From: Verrucomicrobiota bacterium
GTDB taxonomy: Bacteria; Verrucomicrobiota; Verrucomicrobiia; Opitutales; Opitutaceae
Direction of reading: 5' to 3'
NCBI GenBank assembly: GCA_016222805.1
Contig: JACRQG010000007.1
Coordinates: 372,001 to 436,000 of the forward strand
DNA length: 64,000 nt
Positions within the stretch are counted from its first letter, which is position 1. Each line of letters starts with the position of its first letter. The translations under genes were made by a program, and so were the position numbers. Of this stretch, positions 9,601-17,343 are shown piece after piece. The notes beneath the pieces are model-generated. The model did not search any database. It had not been told where the DNA came from and worked only from the letters and a program-made list of their open reading frames with translations.

Positions 9601-10045
9601 CCGAGGGCGGGACCTGGTGGCCAATCACCTGGCGGCAAACTGCACCGCCTGCCATACGGTGGAGGCGGCCGGCGGGAGCGAGGTGGGGCCGAACCTGCGG
9701 ACGATCGGAGCCCAGCGCGACCCGGCCTACCTGCTGGAATCCCTGCTGACCCCGTCAGCCCAGATTGCCACCGGATATGGGATCGTGAATGTGACCTTGA
9801 AGGACGGGACGGAAATCGCGGGGACGCTCGCGAAGGAAACTCCATCGACGGTCACCGTCCGCCTCTTTGACGGCCGGCAGCGCATCCTGCCGCGGGCCGA
9901 GATCGGTGCCCAGACTCCACCGGCTTCCATCATGCCGCCGATGGAGGGGGTATTGCAGCCGCGCGAGTTGCGGGATGTGGTCGCCTACCTGGCCAGTCTC
10001 AAGGGAGGGCGCCGGGCCGCCCGCGGCGAAGAGCGGGAAAAGTAG
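6671..10045 (+). CDS. PVC-type heme-binding CxxCH protein
   Basis: A 1124-residue secreted protein. After a signal peptide (MRFPRAAALFLLCALPLEG, following an eight-residue extension) comes a six-bladed beta-propeller of the membrane-bound dehydrogenase/PVC type (residues about 40-430; VPDPVACTVDPWGRVYV, DTDGDGTADKITVF). Next is a long region of HEAT-like alpha repeats (about 450-960). A C-terminal cytochrome c domain has C991-x-x-C994-H995 (NCTACHTVEA) and ends DVVAYLASLKGG. Such proteins are abundant in Planctomycetes and Verrucomicrobia; they are thought to carry electrons in oxidation of sugars, but the substrate is unproven. ATG 6671 is used; the ATG at 6695 is almost as good. It lies between two sulfatases on one strand. 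Confidence 0.9.
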   Translation: MPKHPLPRMRFPRAAALFLLCALPLEGRAAEASPGGQTRGTDFAAAGRGELVLHKWSGSINVPDPVACTVDPWGRVYVTSTTRRKVADLDIREHPQWIPDDVALSSIEEKRAFLQRELAPGKLRAPRGMLKDHNGDGSIDWRDLTHHSERIYQLRDTDGDGTADKITVFAEGFNTEVTGIAAGVLWHDGWLYATIAPDLWRLQDTDDDGVADVREIVVSGFGHHVAYAGHDMHGLVAGPDGRLYWSIGDKGLNVTSREGRRFLFPNEGATLRIEPDGSGFEVFTRGNRNVQEPAFNEWGDLIGVDNDADQPGERERLVHLVEGSDSGWRCNYQYLKTESPWMREGLWKPHFPGQAAYLLPPLLSYSDGPAGFKYHPGTGLGEAQEGLFLLNEFPSGKMRGFRLAAAGATYRQVEARVLNEGIMGIGLSWHPDGSLLQADWMGGYPLDELGALWRVDVAESARHPVRAETQAILEEGFGDRSALELLGRLGHADQRVRLGAQFELARRRRTGELLAVARAPTATLLARLHALWGYGQLLRRKAAETKAVLPLLRDFEAEVRAQAAKVLGDAVAAGAGGAGPELLPLLSDDSARVRLQAAIALGKHRLPEAVGALFALAEREGADPVMRHGAVFGLAGCAARADLVARILHPSTAVRLVAVVALRRQRDAAVAEFLRDADPLVAVEAARAIHDDESIPTALPALAALVGEPVRHEGIARRAINAALRVGTAEAAGRLLDLALNPAQPVSWRAEALETLRAWSEPPRLDRVDGWARTLQPAGIGPLLAAAAERLLGVGDPALVRGAMAVLIAHQVKAAPAQLAAMAGATAAPAELRAGALRLLAVEGRATPDFRRALDQALAPDAPTPLYRTALEMLLPGNPDRLIGLASELLARRGLPEKQLYFALLARAGTAAADARLDAAAAELLAGRLEPALHLDVLEALRAREAGNPALAVKRQAYERSAEGVKRVELLTGGEVARGRDLVANHLAANCTACHTVEAAGGSEVGPNLRTIGAQRDPAYLLESLLTPSAQIATGYGIVNVTLKDGTEIAGTLAKETPSTVTVRLFDGRQRILPRAEIGAQTPPASIMPPMEGVLQPRELRDVVAYLASLKGGRRAARGEEREK

Positions 10046-10167
10046 CCTGCGGGGCCTGGCCCCGGCTCCACCGGGTTGGGTGAAACCGGGGCGGTTGGAA
10101 ACCGTCTCCGCTGGCGGTGGCGCGCCCGGCCGGGTCGGGTCGCGCGGCCATCCGAACCGTTGCCCAT

Positions 10168-11568
10168 ATGAAGCTCCCCTCCTTCTCACGGTCCTGCTTG
10201 GCGTTCACGCGTCTCTTTTCCCTGGCGTTGGCCGGGTGCAGTGGAGTGGCGCTGCTGACCCCGGCACAGGCCGCGGCGTCCCAGCCGCCCAACCTGCTGA
10301 TCATCTATGCCGATGATCTTGGATGGGGCGAACTGGGGTGCCAGGGGAGCAAGGATATTCCGACTCCGCATATCGACTCGATTGCGCGAAACGGCATTCG
10401 CTTCACCCAGGGCTATGTGGCGGCGACCTACTGCAGCCCCTCCCGGGCCGGCCTGATGACGGGCCGTTACCCGACGCGCTTCGGGCATGAATTCAACAGC
10501 GTCGCCAATCAGACGGGCCTGCGCCTGGATCAGCGGACGATTGCCGATCGCCTGAAGCCCCTTGGCTATGCCACCGCCTGCGTCGGAAAATGGCACCTGG
10601 GGGCGGGTCCGGATTACCGGCCGACCAAGCGTGGCTTCGACGAATTCTACGGCACGCTCAACAACACGCCCTTCTACCATCCGACGAACTTCGTCGACTC
10701 CCGTGTTTCCGAGGCCGTGCGGGCGGTACCGGACCCGGACTTCTACACGACCGATGCCTACACGGAGCGCTCCCTCGACTGGCTGGAGCGCAACCAATCC
10801 CGCCCCTGGTTCCTCTACCTCCCCTACAACGCCCAGCACGCGCCGCTGCAGGCCCCCCGCAAGTACCTGGATCGCTTCAGCAGCATGGCCGACGAGAGAC
10901 GCCGGACGTTTGCGGCCATGATGGCGGCGATGGATGATGGCGTGGGCCGGATTCTGGCGAAGATCCGCGCGCTGGGTCAGGAGGAGCGGACAATCGTCTT
11001 CTTCATCGGCGACAACGGCGGGCCGACCCAGAGCACGACTTCGAGCAATGGCCCGTTGCGGGGCTACAAGATGACCACCTATGAAGGTGGACCGCGGGTG
11101 CCGTTCCTGGCCCAATGGAAGGGCACGTGGCCCGGCGGCCGGACCTACGATCTGCCCGTGATGAACCTCGATGTGCTGCCGACCATCGTGGCCGCCGCGG
11201 GCGGCAAGGTGGCGCCGGAGTGGCAACTCGACGGCGTCGATCTCACGCCGTTCGTCACCGGCAAGGTGTCCAGCCGGCCCCACGAGACCCTCTACTGGCG
11301 TTACGGACCCCAGTGGGCGATCCGCGACGGCGATTACAAACTGGTGGTGTCGCGGGGCGGAGGCGGACCCGAACCGGAGTTGTACGACCTGGCGGTGGAT
11401 CTCCGCGAATCCAATAACCTGGCGGGCCGGATGCCGGCAAAAGTGAAGGAACTGAAGGCGAAGTGGGACAAGTGGAGCGCGGAGCAGGCGGAGCCCAGCG
11501 CCCCGGACTCTCCCGCCAAGGCGAAGAAGGCGGCCAAGCAAAACAAGAAGAAGACTGCGGCGAAATGA
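10168..11568 (+). CDS. Secreted sulfatase with basic C-terminal tail
   Basis: A 466-residue sulfatase. The N-terminus MKLPSFSRSCLAFTRLFSLA is a Sec signal peptide, with LALAGC resembling a lipobox, so it may be lipid-anchored. The core begins PNLLIIYADDLGWGELG and the active-site motif is C89-S-P-S-R-AGLMTGRYPTRFGHE. Other motifs are VGKWHLGAG and VFFIGDNGG. The last 25 residues are strongly basic (KAKKAAKQNKKKTAAK), unlike the neutral end of most sulfatases; this tail could bind an acidic polymer or cell surface. The stop codon overlaps the start of the next gene as ATGA, so the two genes are translationally coupled. Substrate is unknown. Confidence 0.93.
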   Translation: MKLPSFSRSCLAFTRLFSLALAGCSGVALLTPAQAAASQPPNLLIIYADDLGWGELGCQGSKDIPTPHIDSIARNGIRFTQGYVAATYCSPSRAGLMTGRYPTRFGHEFNSVANQTGLRLDQRTIADRLKPLGYATACVGKWHLGAGPDYRPTKRGFDEFYGTLNNTPFYHPTNFVDSRVSEAVRAVPDPDFYTTDAYTERSLDWLERNQSRPWFLYLPYNAQHAPLQAPRKYLDRFSSMADERRRTFAAMMAAMDDGVGRILAKIRALGQEERTIVFFIGDNGGPTQSTTSSNGPLRGYKMTTYEGGPRVPFLAQWKGTWPGGRTYDLPVMNLDVLPTIVAAAGGKVAPEWQLDGVDLTPFVTGKVSSRPHETLYWRYGPQWAIRDGDYKLVVSRGGGGPEPELYDLAVDLRESNNLAGRMPAKVKELKAKWDKWSAEQAEPSAPDSPAKAKKAAKQNKKKTAAK

Positions 11569-11925
11569 ACCTCTTCCTCCGATTTCTCATCGTGGCGGCC
11601 TTGGTGATTGCCCTTCCGGCCGCGCCGGCGCGGGAGGTGAGAATCCGCGATGCCGCCGAGCTGCGGGCGGCGCTGGCGCAGGCCCAGCCGGGCACGACGC
11701 TGCTGCTCGCCGAGGGCAATTACGGCGGCGGGGTGACCGCGACCGATCTGCGCGGCGAACCCGGCCGGCCGATCGTGATCGCCTCGGCGGATCCGGCGAA
11801 GCCCGCGGTGTTCCGCGATGCCACCACCGGGTTGCACCTGCGCAACCCGGCCCACGTGGAGCTGCGGGACCTGGAGTTCACGGTGCTGTACACCAACGGT
11901 CTGAACATCGACGACGGCGGCCGGC

Positions 11926-11950
11926 GCCCGGGCGCTGGGCCGTGCGCATC
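11926..11950 (+). repeat. 25-base exact direct repeat, copy 1
   Basis: A 25-base stretch beginning gcccgggcgctgggcc is identical to the stretch at 12277-12301. In this copy it sits at the point where the reading frame of the beta-helix gene is lost. Read in the downstream frame it gives PGRWAVRI. Beta-helix proteins do have repeated rungs, but identity at all 25 bases exceeds what protein repetition needs. Confidence 0.85.
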
Positions 11951-12276
11951 ATCGATCTGGTCGGCTGCCATCGCGGCGAGATCGTCCGGAATGTCTTCCG
12001 CCACACCAACCCGCCCGCGGCCAACGGGGTGCAGTGCAAGGGGGGATCCTCGGCCATCGCGATCCTCGGCAACCAGTTTCTCAATACGGGAGGCCGCGGG
12101 GTGAACCTCGGGGGCAGCACCGGCTTGGCGTTCTTCCGGCCGCCGGCCGACGGCCCCGGTCCGCAGGCCGAGGCGCGGCAGCTCCGGGTCGAAGGCAACA
12201 CCTTCGTCGGGACGCTGGCGCCGGTGGCGTTTGTGGGCGTCGACGGGGCGGTGGTGCGGTTCAACACCATCGAGCG

Positions 12277-12301
12277 GCCCGGGCGCTGGGCCGTGCGCAT
12301 C
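12277..12301 (+). repeat. 25-base exact direct repeat, copy 2
   Basis: Second copy of the 25-base repeat, 351 bases after the first. Here it is in frame and encodes PGRWAVRI followed by LQENRS, whereas copy 1 is followed by IDLVGC. The flanks diverge immediately on both sides. Confidence 0.85.
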
Positions 12302-12670
12302 CTGCAGGAAAACCGCTCGGCGGCATTTGTGGCCTGCCGCAACGGGGAGTTTGCCGACAACCTCGTGATCTTCGAGGCCGCCCGGTGGGCGGAGGGCGGC
12401 GTGAATGTCGGCGCGGGCACGGCGCCGGAGACGTTCCGGTTTGCCCGCAACTGGTGGTACTGCGTCGATCGCCCTGCGCGGAGCCAGCCGAAGCTGCCGG
12501 TTCCGGAGCAGGGCGGCGTCTACGGCCGCGATCCGGCCGCGGCGAAGGACGTGGCGGGGGCCTCGGCTTGGCCGAACCGATAGAGCACGCTCAGTTGCGG
12601 GACAACCGTGGGAGGCGTCAGAGCGCGCACGCCTGGCGGCGTCGCGGTAAAGACCGGAGACGCGCCGGGG

Positions 12671-12706
12671 AAAAAAGAGCAGCCCGGCCGTGGCGGGCCG
12701 GGCTGC
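12671..12706 (-). terminator. Rho-independent terminator of the oxidoreductase operon
   Basis: On the minus strand, a perfect 11-base stem (12696-12706 with 12679-12689, six-base loop) is followed by a run of six T (12671-12676). It lies 31 bases after the stop of the Gfo/Idh/MocA gene and ends the 14977-16371/14062-14973/12737-14035 operon. Confidence 0.88.
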
Positions 12707-12736
12707 GGAAGGGTGCCGGGGCGGTTCGCGCGCCGG

Positions 12737-14035
12737 TTACACGGTCGTGATCGTGCGCTTGGCGTGGTTGTACACGGTCTTCTTGCCGGTGTCGTAGGAC
12801 ATCACCGCGAGCAGGACCGCGATGGCGTGCTGGTAGCCGGCGTCGATCGAGGCGTGCGGGGTTTCCTTGGTGCGCATGCACTGGAGCCAGTTGAGGAAGT
12901 GATCCGGCCGCTCGATCTGCGGCACGTCCATCTTACCGCGGATCTTCCCGTCGCGCTTCGGGCCGCCGTCGGCGCTGTAGGTCGGGGCGTTCCAGTTGTC
13001 GACGGCGAGGGTGCCCTTGTCGCCGAAGAACTTCCGGGTGTTGCCGGCGCTGTTGCCGAAGTTGTTCGAACTCGTGACCATGAAACCCTCGGGGTACATC
13101 CACGTGGCGATCACGTTGTCGGGCGTGGTGAAGTTGTTCTCGTCCTTCCAGTAGGTGACGCCGCCCATGCACATGCAGGACTCGGGGAGGCCGCAGTCCA
13201 TCACGTAGTGCATCAGGTCGAGGAAGTGCGCGCCCCATTGCGGGACCGGGCCCTGGCAGAACTCGTAGTAGCCGTACCACGCGGCGTACTTCCGGGCGTC
13301 GAAGGGCTGCGCCTTGGTGTGGCCGAGGAACTCCTTCCAGTCGACATCGCCTTCCTTCAGCTCGCGCTTCAGGTAGCTGTACCAGTAGGGCGGGGTGGCG
13401 TTGCGGGTCTCGTCGATGCGCGAGATCTTCCCGAGGACCCCGCTCTTCATCACCTCGCGCGCCCCCACGATGCCGGGCAGGCTGCGGAGCTGGGTGCCGA
13501 CCTGGATGATGCTGCCGTTCTTCTGCGCCGCCTTGGCGGCGTCATACGAGCGGAGCAGCGCGCCGAGCTCCGTCGCCAGCGGCTTCTCGACGTAGATGTG
13601 CTTGCCGGCCTTGGCGGCGGCCTCGAGGTGGGTCGTGTGCAGGTGGTCCGGCGAGGCGATCATCACCGCGTCGACGTCCTTCATCGCCAGCACTTCGCGG
13701 TAGGAGACGAACGCCTTGGCGTCGCGGCCGAACCACTCCTTGACCTTGGCGTTGGCCTTCTCCCGCTGCTGGCGCCACGGATCGGCGAGGGCGACGATCT
13801 CGAAATTGGTCGCCTTGACGTGCTTGTGGATGCCGTCCATGTGGGCGGTGATGCCGCGGCTGCCGCAGCCGATCTGGGCGATGCGGATGCGGTCGTTGGC
13901 CCCGATCGAGCGGGCGCGTTCCGCTGCGCTCAGGAAACGCGGGGTGGTGGCGAGGGCCGCTCCGGCGGCGAGGCCGGCGGAGGACTTGAGAAAGCTGCGA
14001 CGGGGCAGGTTGGTTGTGTTATCGGGGGTCTTCAT
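12737..14035 (-). CDS. Tat-exported Gfo/Idh/MocA family oxidoreductase
   Basis: A 432-residue protein, last gene of a three-gene minus-strand operon. It has a twin-arginine signal (R12-R13-S-F-L-K, then an Ala-rich hydrophobic stretch). The Rossmann motif IAQIGCGSRG ends near residue 61. The family motif E150-K151-P152 (YVEKPLATE) and a downstream GAHFLDLMHYVMD segment, supplying the usual active-site histidine, are present. Members include glucose-fructose oxidoreductase and GH109 enzymes, which keep a tightly bound nicotinamide cofactor and are exported folded; that fits the Tat signal. The likely reaction is oxidation or reduction of a sugar unit in the periplasm. It starts 26 bases after the TIM-barrel gene, and the operon also contains a double DUF1080 protein, suggesting joint cleavage of glycosides through a keto intermediate. 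The exact substrate is unknown. Confidence 0.92.
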   Translation of the reverse strand: MKTPDNTTNLPRRSFLKSSAGLAAGAALATTPRFLSAAERARSIGANDRIRIAQIGCGSRGITAHMDGIHKHVKATNFEIVALADPWRQQREKANAKVKEWFGRDAKAFVSYREVLAMKDVDAVMIASPDHLHTTHLEAAAKAGKHIYVEKPLATELGALLRSYDAAKAAQKNGSIIQVGTQLRSLPGIVGAREVMKSGVLGKISRIDETRNATPPYWYSYLKRELKEGDVDWKEFLGHTKAQPFDARKYAAWYGYYEFCQGPVPQWGAHFLDLMHYVMDCGLPESCMCMGGVTYWKDENNFTTPDNVIATWMYPEGFMVTSSNNFGNSAGNTRKFFGDKGTLAVDNWNAPTYSADGGPKRDGKIRGKMDVPQIERPDHFLNWLQCMRTKETPHASIDAGYQHAIAVLLAVMSYDTGKKTVYNHAKRTITTV

Positions 14036-14061
14036 GAGTCGGAAGTGGTGGAGGGGAGGAG

Positions 14062-14973
14062 TCAGGAGGCGATGATCTGGTCCATCTGGGAAGACAGTTT
14101 CGCGTACCAGTCGGCGTCGGGGAGGCCGGGGGTGCGATACTGTTCGGAGATGAGCCAGCCGGTGTAGCCGATGGCATCGACCGCGGCCATGACGGCCGGC
14201 CAGTCGGTGTCACCGGTGAAGAGTTCGGTGCGGAACCCGGCGTACGGCCCCTTCTCGTCGCGGATCTTCCGGCTGTACTCCTTCACGTGGATCTTGGCGA
14301 TCCGCGGGCCGAGGATCCGGATCCACTGGTCGGGCCAGCCCATGTCCACGACATTGCCGGCGTCGAAATGCCACTTCACCGCGGGCGACTTGAAGGAGTC
14401 GACGAAGGCGGCGGCCTCGAGCGGGCTGAGCAGGAACTTGTTCCAGACGTTCTCAATTGCGATGGCCACGCCCAGCTCCTCGGCGAGCGGTACCGCCTTC
14501 TTGATCTCCGCAAAGGCGCGGGCGTGGGCGTCGGCGTAGGAGATGTCCTTGTTGACGACGCCGGGCACGAACAGCACCGAGCTGGCGCCGTAGGCCTTGG
14601 CGTCCCGCAGGCCGTGCAGGAGGCCGTTCAGGCCGGTTTCCCGCATCGTGGGGTTGGGCGAGGTGATCGGATGCGTCCAGTGTGTCGAAATCACCACGCT
14701 CGGAATCTGCAGCCCCGCGGCATCACGAGCCGCGAGGACCTCCTGCTGATCCATCGCGCTGTTGACCTCGACGCCGGCAAAGCCGGCCGCCTTGAGCGCG
14801 AGGAAGTTGTCCTTCATCGACAGCCCGGTCTTGGCGTCCCGCTTCGGGCCGGCGCCATACATGTAACCCTTCTTGAGCGCGCGACTGGGTTTGGCGCCAC
14901 CGGTTGCAGCGCGGCCGGCGACGGCCAGCGCCGCCACCGTGGCCGTGGAGTGGAGAAACGTGCGTCGGTCCAT
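14062..14973 (-). CDS. Tat-exported sugar isomerase/epimerase-like TIM barrel
   Basis: A 303-residue protein of the xylose isomerase-like TIM-barrel (AP endonuclease 2) superfamily. It has a short twin-arginine signal (DRRTFLHSTATVAALAVAG). Metal-binding residues expected for the superfamily are visible: E174 (IENVWNKF), D204 (WHFDAGNVVD), H229 (KIHVKEY) and E277 (SEQYR). The gene starts three bases after the stop of the DUF1080 gene and precedes the oxidoreductase gene by 26 bases. In the cytoplasm such folds isomerise or epimerise sugars. An exported version beside an exported sugar dehydrogenase may act on a keto-sugar, for example as an epimerase or eliminase. That role is inference from context. 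Confidence 0.9.
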   Translation of the reverse strand: MDRRTFLHSTATVAALAVAGRAATGGAKPSRALKKGYMYGAGPKRDAKTGLSMKDNFLALKAAGFAGVEVNSAMDQQEVLAARDAAGLQIPSVVISTHWTHPITSPNPTMRETGLNGLLHGLRDAKAYGASSVLFVPGVVNKDISYADAHARAFAEIKKAVPLAEELGVAIAIENVWNKFLLSPLEAAAFVDSFKSPAVKWHFDAGNVVDMGWPDQWIRILGPRIAKIHVKEYSRKIRDEKGPYAGFRTELFTGDTDWPAVMAAVDAIGYTGWLISEQYRTPGLPDADWYAKLSSQMDQIIAS

Positions 14974-14976
14974 GGT

Positions 14977-16371
14977 TCAGAGTTTCTTGATCGAGAGTTC
15001 CTTGAATTCGACCGGATCGCTGTGGCCGGCGAGGCCGAAGAACCCGCTCTTGCGATCCTTGCCGGGGTGGGGGGACTTGGACATCACGGTCGCCATGTCG
15101 ACCTTGCTCAGGTCGGTGTCGAGAATCACGGTTCCGTTCAGCTCCACCCGCAGGGTCGAGCCCTTCACTGTGACCTCCTGGAAATTCCAGTCGGCGGTGG
15201 GCCGCAGGTAACCGCGGGCGGCGGGCACCATGCCGTAGACCGAGCCGTGGTACTGGCGGGGATCGAGTTTCTTGTCCGGCTGCTTGCGGGCGGCGTAGTA
15301 GTTCTCGTCGATGATCTGCAGCTCGGTCATGCCGTCGTAGGCGGTATTGCCCTTGCCGGGGTAGCGAATCGCGAGGCCGTTGTTGCCCCCGGGGGGAATC
15401 TTGAACCAGACCCGGGCCTGGAAGTCCGAGAGTTCCTCCTTCCAGTACGGGGTGCCGCCGCGCCCGGCGCGCCAGACGAGCGTCCCGTCCTTGATTTCCA
15501 TGACGTCCCCGGGCGTCTTCACCGGCCCCTTTTCCTCAATCATCCATCCGTCCAGGGTCTTGCCGTTGAAGATCGACTTGAAGCCCTCCGCGCCGCGGCT
15601 GGCGAGGAGGCGGTTGGCCTCGTCCGAGCCGATCTCGCGCAGGTAGATGTTGCGCCAGTGCGTGGCGCCGCCGTGGGTCTGCAACTGGATGGGCCCGCGG
15701 GCGGGCACCGGCCGGCGCTCCTCGGGCTTCAGCTTTTTGTTGTTCTTGTCGTAGTAGTTTTCGAGCACGACGTGGTCGACCACGAGTTTCTGGTTCAGCC
15801 AGACGCTTACGCGGCTGCCCACCATGAGGACCCGCAGGGCGTTCCATTCGCCGACCGGCTTGTCGGCCCGCACGAGCGGGTCGCGGCCCGGGGTGTCCTT
15901 GGGGTTGTTCCAGAGTCCGCCGGAGCCCTTGGCGTACCCGTGGCCCTTGGGATCGGGCATCGTCGGATCCCAGATTTGCACCTGGGGCACGCCGCGCAGG
16001 TACACCCCGGAGTCGGCGCCGGGGGCGAGCTTGAAATCGAGCATCAGCTCGAAGTCGCCGTAGTCCTGGCGCGTGGTGGCATAACCTCCAAACCCGTCGT
16101 TGACGAGGACGCCCCCTTCCACCCGCCAGTGGGGCTTGCCGTCCTTCAACTCGGTGAGGCTGGCGGTCCACTTCGCGATCAAGGCTTCGCGTTCGGCGGC
16201 GGGCTGCTCCAGCAGCTGCCGGTGGTCGTAGGTCGTGCCCCCGCGCCAGCCGGCCAGGTCCTTCTCGTTGAAGAGTCGGGTGAAACCGGGCGGCGGTTGA
16301 GCGGCGAAGGCGGCGACCGCGAAGGTCGAGATGAGGGCGAGGCAGCGGGAGGGGAGGGCGAATCGGGGCAT
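14977..16371 (-). CDS. Secreted protein with two DUF1080 domains
   Basis: A 464-residue protein and first gene of the operon. Signal peptide MPRFALPSRCLALISTFAVA. Two concanavalin-like DUF1080 (3-keto-disaccharide hydrolase) domains follow. The first (about 28-255) has FTRLFNEKDLAGWRGG, DFELMLDFKLAPGADSGVYL and VWLNQKLVVDHVV. The second (about 262-464) has FKSIFNGKTLDGWMI, WFKIPPGGNNGLAIRY and VKGSTLRVELNGTVILD. The first domain carries an insert after GWRGG (TYDHRQLLEQPAAEREAL) that single-domain members lack. DUF1080 proteins have been linked to cleavage of 3-keto-glycosides made by Gfo/Idh/MocA dehydrogenases; the operon supplies such a dehydrogenase. Which domain is catalytic is not decidable by eye. 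An inverted-repeat motif lies 50 bases upstream of its start. Confidence 0.9.
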   Translation of the reverse strand: MPRFALPSRCLALISTFAVAAFAAQPPPGFTRLFNEKDLAGWRGGTTYDHRQLLEQPAAEREALIAKWTASLTELKDGKPHWRVEGGVLVNDGFGGYATTRQDYGDFELMLDFKLAPGADSGVYLRGVPQVQIWDPTMPDPKGHGYAKGSGGLWNNPKDTPGRDPLVRADKPVGEWNALRVLMVGSRVSVWLNQKLVVDHVVLENYYDKNNKKLKPEERRPVPARGPIQLQTHGGATHWRNIYLREIGSDEANRLLASRGAEGFKSIFNGKTLDGWMIEEKGPVKTPGDVMEIKDGTLVWRAGRGGTPYWKEELSDFQARVWFKIPPGGNNGLAIRYPGKGNTAYDGMTELQIIDENYYAARKQPDKKLDPRQYHGSVYGMVPAARGYLRPTADWNFQEVTVKGSTLRVELNGTVILDTDLSKVDMATVMSKSPHPGKDRKSGFFGLAGHSDPVEFKELSIKKL

Positions 16372-16745
16372 GGCGGGAGGCTCGAAAGTCCGGCGGAAGT
16401 GCCGCGGAGGATGGTGTCGGATGAACTACTTGGTTACCTCGGGACGGCAACCCGAATCTCTCCCCGCGGGCGGAAAGCCGGAGCGCCGAAAACTCGACGA
16501 AGTGACCGGTGGAGACGTGGGATCCGGGGGTGGGGAATCATTGTCATCGATTTTTCTGGCGAAACGATTCCGACACTGGCGAGGTGGTCGGTCGCAATAC
16601 TGTGCTGCGCAGTTCCGATCCACTTTCAACCCCTCCCGAGAGTCCGACCTTCGTGGTTCCTGGCCGGCGCGTTTGCCGGGGGAGCGGCCCGGGGATGAAC
16701 TCCAGGCGGGGAGAGCGCGGGCCGAACCGGGAGGAAGGCTGAGCG
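16372..16745. other. 374-base intergenic region between divergent units
   Basis: This gap separates the minus-strand oxidoreductase operon from the plus-strand DUF2062 gene, so it should contain both promoters. I see no convincing gene. It holds the partly palindromic motif at 16421-16440 (listed separately) and less GC-rich DNA around 16540-16640 (cattgtcatcgatttttctg), a plausible promoter zone. I cannot assign -35/-10 boxes with confidence. A good Shine-Dalgarno sequence, ggaggaagg at 16730-16738, precedes the DUF2062 ATG. Confidence 0.6.
16421..16440. promoter_or_regulatory. Candidate operator, copy 1 of a shared motif
   Basis: The stretch atgaactacttggttacct is a rough inverted repeat. 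It matches the minus strand of 54667-54685 at 15 of 19 positions, with ATGAAC and TGGTTAC identical and four bases between them in both. It lies 50 bases upstream of the start of the double DUF1080 gene. It may be a binding site for a sugar-responsive regulator (inference). Confidence 0.4.
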
Positions 16746-17297
16746 ATGCGCCTGCCACTCTGGGTCCTCCGCTGGCTGCACAAGCAGAAGTTCTCCCGCA
16801 AGCATCTGCGGGGCGGGCGCCTGCACTCCTGGTTTGGCGATCGGATTCTCGCCAAGGAGCTGTGGCTGCCGACCCATACCTCCCTCGCCCGGGCCTGGCT
16901 GGTGGGCTTTCCCATCACCATCACCCCGTTCCTGCCCGGACAGTCGTTGTTTGCCACCATCGCGGCGCTGGTCGTCCGCGGAAACCTGCTGCTCTGCATC
17001 GGGCTCCAGTTCCTGTCCACACCGCTGACGGCCCCGGTGCACCTCCCCGCCTGCTACTTGGCCGGAGAACTCGTGCGTGGCCGCAGTCCCCGCAACGTCT
17101 GGCACGGGGTGACCGATGACGCGCAGCACCTGTTGAGCGGGGATGCGGTGATTTCCCTCTACCTGGGCGCCGCGGTGCTCGGGATCCTGGGGGGCGTGAT
17201 CGGATACGCGGTTCTGCTGCACACGTGGAAGAAACCGCCGCCCCGGCGCACGCGACCGCCCTTTCCGCCCAGCAATTCCGATCCAAGCTCGCTCTGA
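16746..17297 (+). CDS. DUF2062 membrane protein
   Basis: A 183-residue protein with the DUF2062 pattern: an N-terminal basic segment, then LARAWLVGFPITITPFLPGQSLFATIAALVVRGN (split here by a predicted first membrane segment), a second hydrophobic stretch LLLCIGLQFLSTPLTAPVHL, and a third near the C-terminus (LYLGAAVLGILGGVIGYAVL). The end is Pro/Arg-rich and presumably cytoplasmic. DUF2062 domains are membrane proteins of unknown function, sometimes fused to glycosyltransferases. The start is supported by a strong ribosome-binding site. It stands alone, followed 46 bases later by a DUF1080 gene. Confidence 0.88.
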   Translation: MRLPLWVLRWLHKQKFSRKHLRGGRLHSWFGDRILAKELWLPTHTSLARAWLVGFPITITPFLPGQSLFATIAALVVRGNLLLCIGLQFLSTPLTAPVHLPACYLAGELVRGRSPRNVWHGVTDDAQHLLSGDAVISLYLGAAVLGILGGVIGYAVLLHTWKKPPPRRTRPPFPPSNSDPSSL

Positions 17298-17343
17298 GCC
17301 GCGCGGGTGCCCAAGGATGGCCCGGGCGATGCCCCTTTTCCCT

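Larger units (their letters stand above)
11565..12583 (+). pseudogene. Frameshifted right-handed parallel beta-helix protein
   Basis: The ATG at 11565 overlaps the sulfatase stop. The first frame gives a signal peptide (MNLFLRFLIVAALVIALPA) and the start of a beta-helix: AAELRAALAQAQPGTTLLLA, then rungs to LNIDDGG near 11921. After this the coding sense moves to another frame (PGRWAVRIIDLVGCHRGEIV) and continues to the stop at 12583, with further rungs such as LRVEGNTFVGTLAPVAFV. Joined, the product would be about 340 residues, resembling secreted beta-helix proteins that include polysaccharide lyases of the chondroitinase B type. A one-base indel between about 11919 and 11936 explains the break. 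The broken point touches a 25-base repeat listed separately. It may be a real pseudogene or a sequencing or assembly error. Confidence 0.78.
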
